DNA from: Pristionchus mayeri
Taxonomy: Eukaryota; Nematoda; Chromadorea; Rhabditida; Neodiplogasteridae
Direction: 5' to 3'
DNA length: 64,000 nt
Assembly (NCBI GenBank): GCA_036245805.1
Contig: BTRK01000005.1
Location: 4,650,001-4,714,000, forward strand
How positions within the stretch are numbered: position 1 is the first letter of the stretch; the number at the start of each line of letters is the position of its first letter. The notes beneath the pieces are model-generated. The model saw only the letters and a program-made list of their open reading frames with translations. It was not told the origin of the DNA and searched no databases. Of this stretch, positions 56,001 to 64,000 are shown piece by piece. A program made the translations under genes and the position numbers.

Positions 56001-57108
56001 GAGTGGTGATTCCGTCATCATTGAAGAGTGATGTACTCAGAATGCTCCACTCCGGCCATCCGGGTATCGTCCGAATGAAATCCCGACAGTCCTGCTACTG
56101 GTACGGTATCGATGGTGACATCGAGAAATGTGTCAAATCGTGCGACGAGTGCGCTTCCGCGAGTAAGAAACCAGTGAAAGTTCCTCTCGAGCCATGGCCG
56201 GAAAGTGGTTCTCCCTGGGAGAGAATCCATCTCGATTACTGTGGGCCGGTAGAGGGCGTGTATCTGTTGGTGATGGTCGATGCGTATTCGAAATGGCCAG
56301 AGATTGTGAGTACGACCACAATGACTGCAGGAGCCACCATTCGGATTCTGAATGAGTCCATTTCGAGGAATGGTCTCCCACGTGTCATAGTGACGGACAA
56401 CGGTACTCAGTTCAACTCGGACATGTTCAATAGATACTGTAAGCAGAGAGGCATCGAACATGTGAACAGCCCTGCGTACCATCCAGAGAATAACGGCCAG
56501 GCAGAGAGATTCGTGGATACTGTAAAGAGAAGTCTCAAGAAACAGACGGGCGAAAGGCCTCTGGAAGAGGCATTGCAATTGTTCCTCATGAATTATCGAA
56601 GGACCTCCAATCACCTCCACAATGTGATGGGAAGTCGCCTGCAGAAGTGTTCCTAGGGAGAAAGATCAGATCCGAGATTGATCTGATGACTCCAGTAATG
56701 AGGTGCAATGAGAATCCCGCAAATGATCGAATGAAAGAGCAGTTCGATAAGAAGAATGGTGTGAAAGCAAAGAAGATAAGAATGGGAGATGAAGTGATGT
56801 ACCACATGCACGTGCATCCTAATGGATTCAAATGGGCAAAAGGAACGGTAACTGGAAGGAAAGGGAAGGTGATGTACAATGTACAGCTCGAGAATCGGAA
56901 AGTCATTGCTCATGCGAATCAATTGAGATTGAGGAGTGAGTCAGAAGTGGAGATTGAATATGAGAATGAAGGAAATGAATTGCCATGGAGTGATGATACT
57001 CTAGAAAGAGAAGTGAAGGAGAAGGAAGTGATGAATGAAATGAATGAGGAAGAGGACGAGAGTGTTCCTCAGGCTGAGAAAGACTCCCCTTGTAATCGAC
57101 TCGCGTGA
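53053..57108 (+). pseudogene. Gag-Pol of the LTR element, several breaks
   Basis: Gag begins at about 53053 (MSGEESVAVAPTPEQMF) but shifts frame near 53113, continuing in the frame open from 53115. A TGA at 53748-53750 interrupts the gag-pol frame. Beyond it come two CCHC knuckles (CSRCGMGGHKDDAC, CYKCNQKGHLSMMC), a protease (LVDTGSDITL) and RT with YLDDIVV. In RNase H, after LIPIAHAW, the expected ~20 residues before LIFGVTKFHRYLFG are missing and the frame changes (near 55490). The integrase has an HHCC finger (HSGHPG, CVKSCDEC) and catalytic D, D, E (LDYCGP, TDNGTQF, HPENNGQAE). A last frameshift near 56600 precedes PAEVFLGRKI and an acidic C-terminus. Four independent lesions make this copy non-autonomous. 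Confidence 0.88.
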
Positions 57109-57321
57109 CCTCTCCCTCTCCCTCCTCTCCCTCCCCTGACCCTCTTCCCATCCTCAGTCTAGTTCCCTCCCGAGCGGAGAGTAGTTGTTCCCCTCTTCCT
57201 CCCCGTTTGTTACGGATAGTGACTAGTTCTCCCCTGAGTTATTAGACATTTTCCCCATCCCCTATCGTGTGATAAAGTGTCTACAGAAGTCCGGGGTTGA
57301 GTACAGGGCAGGGACACAACA
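57091..57321 (+). repeat. 3' LTR
   Basis: Direct copy of 52605-52835. The pol reading frame runs into its first bases and stops at 57108. Confidence 0.9.
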
Positions 57322-57657
57322 GGTTAAAAAAATTAGAATATTTACCAATCACAGGCCAATGCACAATACTTCGAAAAGTGTTCAACATGATTTTGAACTA
57401 TGGAATATTGGAATTTTATGTATGGTTTAATATGATAGCTAAACAGCAAACTTTCTCGTACAATAGTACTTTCAATTCAAAATGGTACGGGTCCACGCAG
57501 GCAATGCTAGGTTCCGTGAACGCTCGCAATCTGCTAGGGTTGGAATCCATGAATGGCAGCGCATCGCATCCGCAATTGATCGAGTCTGAATAATTTTCAA
57601 TAGAATAATATCTTTCTAATTCAAAATTGGGATCGAGTCTAATCGCCACAGGAATTT

Positions 57658-58340
57658 CTATTGTATTTATTGAAAAAAAAAACTAGGACGAAATTATCAT
57701 TATTTTTCTGAGCTTATTGTTTCACATTCGGTATTCCGGAGCCTCCTGATGAACACGACAGACAGCTTCAGCTGCATTAGTTATTCCATTCATTTTTTCT
57801 TTGTAAATAATGGAAATATTAGATTGAATTATCGACCATATTTTAAGTTAGATGCATTCATGATTGTTATAACGCTTATTCAGGTGCGTTTCTAATTATC
57901 ATTACATTTCGAAATAAGGCTTTCTCACTAGTGGGAACACTCTTCCGAAAATCCGAGCCTGGTGGAGGGAGTGAATGATACGACAGAGCGATGCCTTTTG
58001 CTGCAGCTCTGACCAATATGAGTGTAAAGAAGGGATACTATTCTAGCTTCCTTCTCGAGCCAAAGTGTAAGACATATTAAACGAATTGTTAGTATCTCGG
58101 GCATGCAACATTTTATCGGCTTTCATTAGTCTGAATTGTAGTCATGGAAGACGTCAGCGTGAGTGTTCTCTCCCTATTTGTGATTGAGCGCAAACAGGGG
58201 AACACGATTTCAGCCTTCTCTCGGAGCATCTTAAATGGTGCATTCGTTAAGGAATCTGAATAGATCTTGCTAAATTCTCTCAGTTTTGCATGCTTTCACG
58301 TGGGAGTTCAAAGATCAGGACCCGAATTGCGAGTAGAAAC
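57658..58340. other. Between interrupted paralogue and receptor gene
   Basis: The missing first exon of the fourth paralogue should lie here on the minus strand; a candidate ATG with MQLKLSVVF lies at about 57775 but its splicing is not clear. Nothing else recognised. Confidence 0.4.
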
Positions 58341-60422
58341 TTATGAATGTACCGTGACTTCACTCGCCTGTCTGAAATCAACGTTCGTACGCACTTGGAC
58401 ATAGAATTGCCCGAGCGAGTTGAACAGTGATAGAGGCTGAAATAGGTCGAATGTGTTGAATCGTTTGCTATTCGCATTTTTCATATAATAATATATTTCT
58501 GAATATTGTATTTGCAAATGATAACTCACCAGAACCAGCAATCGAATGATGATAAGCATTGTGTCAGGCAGAAAGTAGATAGAGAAGTACATAGCCAGAA
58601 TGATCAGCAGTAGGGGGTAGACATAGAACATCGACACGATGGCCGTCTGGAATGCTTGGAAGTGCAAGAAATGCAATCACCTCTTCATTTCCAACACTGT
58701 CTCGTAAATATGCCTAGAGAGTGAGTAAAAAGGAGTGGTGATTTTCCGGATATCCAACTATATTGGAAATTGGGCAGGATGTATGATACCTATGACGTGA
58801 TGCCGCCATCGATATATAACTTTGTCCATTGAAGAAATTCACAATTCAAATTGTATTATACCTGGTGACACAACACTTTAATCAGGCGCTTCTTCATTCG
58901 TACCGTTCTCGAATGAATCAATTTCTGAAAAACAGCTTTGTGATTGATATTATTCCTTAATTCAACCTGATGCTTGAGAAATCGTATCGACGTTCCGACA
59001 AGAAATAATCTCGTAGGAACGAATATCGCGATGGTAACCATAATTGCGTATGCCACTAAAATTGCATTTCCCACACCCTCTCAAATATTGTCTAGGGAGG
59101 GCGAAATGGAAAGATCATTACCCGAATTACAAAATGTTATGGCGCTTACAGTATCGAAAAGAGCCCATTTCTCCCTCATCTCCATAGATGAGCAATCCGC
59201 CAGATCGTGCAGTAAGCCAGTTGAGTTCGTTGTCCTTAACATTTAAATTGCATTTGACTTTGTTTCACTAGGTCGGATGAGAACTAAAAAAAACCCTTCT
59301 CCAGCATGTTCACAGTAGGGTCCCAAACTGTCAAAAATGCTTCTGTGAAAGTCTTACAGAAGGGTCCATTTTTTGATTCTCATCCGGTGGGTTCTCATCC
59401 GACGGTTCTCATCTGGCGTAATGCCGTCACTAATGACTTTGACTCTACGGTAGGGAGAGCGAGATGGAGTTGAAGAAGGCTGGGAAAATTTTAAAATAAT
59501 GATAAAGTTCACCTGCAAAATTTGCAGCGAGTTCTCGACGTTTTCACGGGCAAAGAACGCAACGATTCCACATGTGCACAGAGTGAGGTAGACAGTGGAG
59601 GCGAATAGAAAGCGCATGCTGAAATTAGAAGACTGCATGCTCAAACGGTGTTTCGCTTTTCTACCTCTACTATGTGAGCTTTAGCATTAACGCATGTTTA
59701 CCTGGTCGAACAGTGAAATACGTTGGATGAAGTCAGTATTTGTTGATGAGTCATTAGAAGCATGAAGTAGAGGAGAGAAATGCCATGGATCATGAATATG
59801 ATTTCGATGAACTAAAAGTAATTTTTATTAGCGCTACCTGGAAAAGCTTGTAACGTACGCAATTGGGGTCGTCTCTACCAATTGAACACATTTGATATTT
59901 GAGAAACTGAGTGATGACTTAAACATGGTATTGATTCTCTAATTTTTACCATGGAAAGCGTCGGATAATGTCTGCAAAAGAGTCCTTCGCAGTAGAATAT
60001 GGGATAGGGAAGAATGGGGTACACTCGGAAATGAAATGAGCTCCAACAGTCGTGCAGGAACATTTGAAGCTGCGAAAATTGCATATTTAGACGTGTTTTG
60101 ACAAAACAAATTACCTACTTGATTGATCAGATAGCCAGTGCGCAAAGCGAGGCTGAGATTGCGCGAATATCGAAAATGAATGAACATCGCGGAAATGTGG
60201 ATGGGAATAGTCAGGAAATCGTAGAAGAATTGAAATCTGCAATGGAAGATAACTGATTAGGTAGGATGATGTAAAGGCTCATGACGTCATAGTTGCATGT
60301 TGACCTGAATCGAAATTAGCATACCTCATCGAGATATTGATTGCAATATCTCTGTCAAATTCGAGGCCATAACTGCGGTTATAGCATGCATGAATAGTAT
60401 GCGGGGAGCGCAAAATGGCCTC
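58341..60422 (-). CDS. Nematode seven-transmembrane chemoreceptor, 5' incomplete
   Basis: Ten exons in coding order: 60325-60422, 60119-60236, 59950-60069, 59838-59906, 59702-59811, 59513-59618, 58967-59077, 58862-58924, 58530-58646, 58341-58436. Total 1008 nt, 335 residues, phases all compatible; only the start codon is missing. An extracellular N-terminus precedes FYDFLTIPIHISAMFIHFRY (TM2-like), the loop and TM3 (RVYPILPYPIFYCEG), IEIIFMIHGISLLYFMLLM, LFASTVYLTLCTCGIVAFFA, ILVAYAIMVTIAIFVPTRLF, then the cytoplasmic SRTVRMKKRLIKVLCHQ. TM6 (IVSMFYVYPLLLIILAMYFS) and TM7 (NSLGQFYVQVRT) follow. The S-x-T-x-x-M...L..L..Q linker is typical of Srh/Str-superfamily chemoreceptors. The class is not certain. 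Acts in the membrane of sensory neurons if like its relatives. Confidence 0.82.
59272..59397. mobile_element. Small MITE with GTTCTCATCCG ends
   Basis: TCGGATGAGAACTAAAAAAAACCCTTCT is mirrored by AGAAGGGTCC...GATTCTCATCCGG about 70 bp on. Extra copies of the end (GTTCTCATCCG) follow at 59400-59420 and at about 60820. It lies in an intron of the chemoreceptor gene. Confidence 0.6.
60282..60289. promoter_or_regulatory. TGACGTCA (CRE-type) site
   Basis: Perfect CRE octamer within an intron of the chemoreceptor gene. See also 60767 and 60811. Confidence 0.45.
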
Positions 60423-61183
60423 CTGCAATCTGAGTTGAGATCGATGGATGGAAGGAAGTGAAGGGGAGGACTCGAAAACAATAAATAGGGGGGAAGCCCT
60501 AGATGAGAGTGTTTGTTTGCTTTTCCTGCAGCCTAATATTTGCGCAACGTGGAGGGATAGGCGAAAATGGCGAAAGAGGCCTATTATTTACAACCTGTGC
60601 GTCATTGCTTGTTTTTTTTCTGAGAAACCAGAGCCTCGTAAAAACAGATAACACGTGACAACTAAACACTCATAGCACTTCGAAATTTGATGGTTTGAAC
60701 GAGAAAAACAGAAAAAAAACGGAATTATGATCGCTGCGTGAGATGCTCCTGGAACTGAATGAACTATGACGTCATTCCGCCTTTGATAAATGCGTTAACT
60801 GAATGAACTATGACGTCATAGTTCTCATCCGGCCTAGTGAATACATCATTCGGAGTTCTCCATGTTTAACTGGTGAGAGTGCACACATGATGGGGCGAAT
60901 TGTACATACAAAGCATATTTTGATTGAATGAGATAAGCTTTGAAGCCGAAGTTTCTTTATGTACGATCGATTTTCCTTGGAAGCCGTATGATTAGATAAA
61001 TGTTCCAAGATGGGTATATGATCATCGTCGATCCATGTATGTTTGATTTTTGAAGGATGTGACATCTGTCAAAGGTGTCATACAAATATATATCGTTAAT
61101 TACACGGTCCTTTTTAATAGGAAATTCATTCCATTACTGTTGTTTTAAAATAATATTTTCATCATTCACATACAATATGCTGT
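60423..61183. other. Upstream of the chemoreceptor gene
   Basis: The missing first exon of the minus-strand chemoreceptor should lie here but was not found. A short direct duplication, CTGAATGAACTATGACGTCAT, occurs at 60755 and 60799. Confidence 0.4.
60767..60818. promoter_or_regulatory. Paired CRE-type sites
   Basis: TGACGTCA at 60767-60774 and 60811-60818, 44 bp apart, within a duplicated ~20-bp segment. This octamer is the ATF/CREB consensus. They lie about 350-400 bp upstream of the first exon recognised in the chemoreceptor gene. Confidence 0.45.
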
Positions 61184-63622
61184 TCAACAGTGAAAAGTGA
61201 TCGAAACTGCGAACAGGTTTGTGTCTGGCTTTTCCTCGACTTTCCAGACTGCTGAACCACTGTGACCATCCAGGTTCTTGAGAGTGATTGTATGGTGTTT
61301 GTTGAATATAATAATGTATGAGAAATCGGGACGTTGCTAAAATTGCTATTTTTATACAAATTTACATTTTAGGTAAACAATAATAAGAAATAATACCTTG
61401 AACGTGTACATCGGCTTCAATCGGTCACCCATTCGATTCAAGCCTTCATTGATCAGAAAACGGTCAATGTAATTGGAGAGGAGCACCCTCCAGTGTCCTG
61501 GGCGATGCAATTTTTGGCATTCCTAAAGCAGTACATTGCATTCACTGAAGACCAATAAAACAGGGATAGCGTATCTTAATTAGGTATCTTAATTAGGGTA
61601 TGCATTTTTATCAATTTAGCATTTTATCTAGCTCCAATTAGATAATATCTCGATTATATTTCCTGCCAGTGCCATTTCTCCGACAAAATGGTCACTACCC
61701 TTTTAATGTGAATATACTTACGTGAATCGCACTCATGAAAGTATCACAATCGAAAAAGAAAGAGTCCAGGTGCAAATCAACAAACGATTCGAATCCAAAC
61801 AAGTGCATTGGGCGTTTATCAATCTGAAAACCCCAAATTAATTACCACGTATTATCAACATTTTCTACCGAAATTGAAATGCATTTGATCGTATTTCACC
61901 TGTTTCGGAGATCGTGAGCTCTCAAGTCGAATCGAGACATTTTCCAGATTTCGCAACCAATGAACTTGTATTGAACGGTTCGAAATCGGGGGAAGAAATG
62001 GCGATTGACGACGGTTTTCCCTCCAGCATCCAGTGGTGGATATCACTAAAACAAACTGGTTAGTTGGGTTAGATGCTCGATATTGCAATGTAACATTGCT
62101 CTTCCCTAGTTTTTTAGCTAAATACGGAGAGATAACATGTGTTGCAACGTCGTAATGTGACTAGCGAACTCTGCTGATTACAGGGGGAAATACATATGAT
62201 GGCGGTCGCGTAAGAATCGAACAACGACCTGAAGGACCTGGCACATCGATTTTTCGAAAATTTGTGGAAAGGGTTCTCGAGGGTGCTGATCATCATGGTC
62301 AACTTCATTTTGCACTAAATCGACCGGTTGAGCCAGGCTGCATGTAGGCTGCATGTACATTTCTTTTCATATCTCCGAAACCGATTGTGGTGTTACCTTC
62401 AAATTTGTACAGAGGTACTAAAAGCTACCTGTGAGCCCGTCGAAGCAAAATTTACATATTTTAAAATATGCTAATTTTATGAAATTTTGGATCTCGAAAA
62501 TAAGGCAAAAACTAACGACGTGAATAGTATGAGAAGATGCGTATTGTTCAGGGGATCATTTTTCGTACGCAGAATATGGGGTTTAATCTCGTCGTTTTTC
62601 TGTTACGAATTAGTTTTTGTCCCATTTATCGCTTCTGCGCAGCGCTCTTTGCGCGAAGAGCGAGGAATGAGAATGAGTTTCACTCTCACTTCATTTCAAT
62701 TATTGCCCGGAGTTTGAAAAATAGAAATGTGATTGAAAGTGAGAGCGAAACTCATTCTCATTCTTCGCTCTTCGCGCAAAGAGCGCGGCGCAGAGGTAAC
62801 GAGAAAAACGACGAAATCAAACCCATACTCTGCATACGAAAAATGATCCCCTGAACAATACGCATCTTCTCATACTATTCACGTCGTTAGTTTTTGCCTT
62901 ATATTCGAGATCCAAAATTTTTTAGAAAATTAGAATATTTAAAAACATGTAAATTTTGCTTCGACGGGCTCACAGGTAGCTTTTAGTACCTCTGTACAAA
63001 TTTGAAGGTAACACCACAATCGGTTTCGGAGATATGAAAAGAAATGTACATGCAGCCTACATGCAGCCGGGCTCAACCGGTCGAGTTGGTGCAAAATGAA
63101 GTTGACCATGATGATCAGCACCCTCGAGAACCCCTTTCCACAAATTTTCGAAAAATCGATGTGCCAGGCCTTGCTCGATTCTTAGGCGACCGCCGTCGTA
63201 TGCTTTACTGTCACAGATACGCCTGCCAAAATAGTTCTGTTATATAAATGTGGTTTGCCTTTTCCAGCGGGTTTCAGGCAAGCTATGATAAATGGGCGAT
63301 GTGCTTACTAACCTGAAACATATCCTAGGAGGCTTCAAAAAATTGTATTTCAATAAAAATAACTCTACTTACTATTCCCAAGCAACACGATGACCCCGAT
63401 GAATAAAATGGCCATAAATATCGCGAATTTCCGGATCGAAGATCACTCGTTCAAAGACTTTCCTTTCACTGGGAACTTTGAAAAATGTCTTGCAATAATA
63501 TATAAATAGTAAATTGAATTGCACCTGAAACAACTTTAGAAAAATAGAAAATCCGGTATTTTCGAAGTTACCGCTTCAAAGTGCACCGTTTTGAAGTCGA
63601 ATCTGCCTTTCACATCGCCCAT
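61184..63622 (-). CDS. Protein of unrecognised family
   Basis: Six exons in coding order: 63572-63622, 63373-63524, 61958-62045, 61722-61823, 61397-61522, 61184-61276; 612 nt, 203 residues. It starts MGDVKGRFDFKTVHFEA and includes FERVIFDPEIRDIYGHFIHR, YDIHHWMLEGKPSSIAIS, DKRPMHLFGFESFVDLHLD, DRFLINEGLNRMGDRLKPM and ends SITFHC. No signal peptide or membrane helix, so probably intracellular. Family not recognised. Exon 3 is the weak point: its donor (TTG then GTTGCG) is non-ideal, and a longer exon to 61911 is open in another frame (VHWLRNLENVSIRL). Intron 2 contains a 1-kb foldback. Confidence 0.65.
62193..63202. mobile_element. 1.0-kb near-perfect foldback element
   Basis: Two arms of about 490 bp (62193-62690 and 62725-63202) are inverted copies around a ~30-bp centre near 62705. 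Ends are CATATGATGGCGGTCGC and GCGACCGCCGTCGTATG. A nested hairpin (CTCTTTGCGCGAAGAGCG) occurs in both arms. It lies in intron 2 of the unrecognised gene. No coding content. Confidence 0.9.
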
Positions 63623-64000
63623 GCGTATAAATAATTCGTGAAGCACAGTAACTGACGAATTATCGTGAAAATAACGCGCGACCTTCTATAAAAGTAACTT
63701 TTTTTCCCAATGCGCATTCATTTTTTTCAATAATCATACTAATAGTTTTGATGCGTTCATTTCGCAATATTCACAGCTCCCATGTGAACTATTTTGAATC
63801 GAAAACGTCTTCGCCGCACGCCAATTTCCAGTGTAGTGAAATCTGTTAACAAGTTCATACAGGACGATTGTATGTAAAAAGCCGAAGCAAACTTTATATC
63901 TTCGAAGAAAGTGATTGGCGATCGGACTACTGACTTATATCACTCACAAAAAAGGGCTACTCAACAAATTTTTCGTGTTACCTCTTGTTTAAATATTCTA
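63623..64000. other. Window end, nothing recognised
   Basis: AT-rich; no exon or repeat that I can support. It would be the promoter side of the minus-strand gene starting at 63622. Confidence 0.4.

Larger units (their letters stand above)
52605..57321 (+). mobile_element. Ty3/gypsy LTR retrotransposon, young but defective
   Basis: Two 231-bp LTRs (52605-52835 and 57091-57321) run from TGTAATCGACTCGCG to GGGACACAACA and differ at one base that I can see (GAGTGCAG versus GAGTACAG), implying recent insertion. TGGCGTTCAGG just after the left LTR could be the primer-binding site. Order inside: gag, zinc knuckles, protease, RT, RNase H, integrase (Ty3/gypsy order). The identity extends 7 bp outside the TG in both copies (CTCCCCT), and no target duplication was found, so the exact ends are uncertain. 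Confidence 0.93.
52322..57657 (-). pseudogene. Fourth Greek-key paralogue, split by a retrotransposon
   Basis: Two parts of one gene flank the LTR element. The upstream exon (57470-57657) reads IPVAIRLDPNFELERYY, CGCDALPFMD, then LRAFTEPSIACVDPYHFELK, which follows the layout of exon 2 in the paralogues. The short third exon (about 52555-52589) contains PEGDYIV, like CEGDYLVIRQ in B. The last exon (52322-52493) reads FVTSAKCGSNSGTPAKSWN and ends ...NMMVHIRMQ without a membrane helix. If the third exon uses the same acceptor as its paralogues, its first codon is TGA instead of GGA; a later acceptor (CCCGAG then GGCGAC) would avoid it. The retrotransposon lies in the intron 15 bp from the acceptor. 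The signal-peptide exon was not found. Confidence 0.6.

Noticed and set aside
62487..62854. Plus-strand ORFs of 76 and 105 residues near 62.5-62.9 kb
   Set aside because: They run across the centre of the foldback and reflect its palindromic sequence.

Overview
The window looks like nematode nuclear DNA: AT-rich, with genes cut into many short exons by introns ending in TTTCAG, nematode-type serpentine receptors, and a dense load of foldback DNA transposons. A diplogastrid such as Pristionchus is my guess from overall style, not something I can test here. All gene models below were spliced by hand from splice sites and reading phase; where stated, the exon lengths sum to an intact reading frame.

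Layout. 1-12.9 kb is a tandem array of 47 copies of a 271-bp unit. Each unit is two phase-1 exons (84 + 57 nt) and two short introns, and encodes a 47-residue six-cysteine module of one giant secreted-type gene that begins outside the window. Its last intron holds a mariner (12.9-14.1 kb) and a second mariner-like element (14.1-15.0 kb), and a diverged terminal exon lies at 15.14 kb. 16.7-18.3 kb is a long-inverted-repeat element with a zinc-finger/GWA/QIK-type gene. 18.7-22.8 kb is an unrecognised secreted protein gene; 24.8-26.1 kb a C-type lectin gene; 27.5-30.4 kb an RTE-type LINE; 30.5-30.8 kb a tRNA-derived SINE. 32.0-35.5 kb is a complete TGF-beta family ligand gene. 35.9-38.6 kb is a second long-inverted-repeat element with a related gene. 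39.3-44.6 kb (minus) is an Srw/FMRFamide-type 7TM receptor whose second intron holds a 2.25-kb foldback. 46.4-48.5 kb is another long foldback.

48.5-57.7 kb (minus) is a cluster of four paralogues. Three are intact and share signal peptide, beta/gamma-crystallin-like Greek-key motifs, one membrane helix and a short tail. The fourth is split by a young Ty3/gypsy LTR retrotransposon (52.6-57.3 kb). 58.3-60.4 kb (minus) is a second 7TM chemoreceptor. 61.2-63.6 kb (minus) is an unrecognised gene carrying a 1-kb foldback in an intron.

The most unusual items are the 47-unit cysteine-module array with a stop codon in every tenth unit, the membrane-anchored Greek-key gene cluster, the two long-TIR elements that each carry a zinc-finger/GWA/QIK gene, and a dispersed 65-bp hairpin family, one copy of which appears to have become coding sequence.
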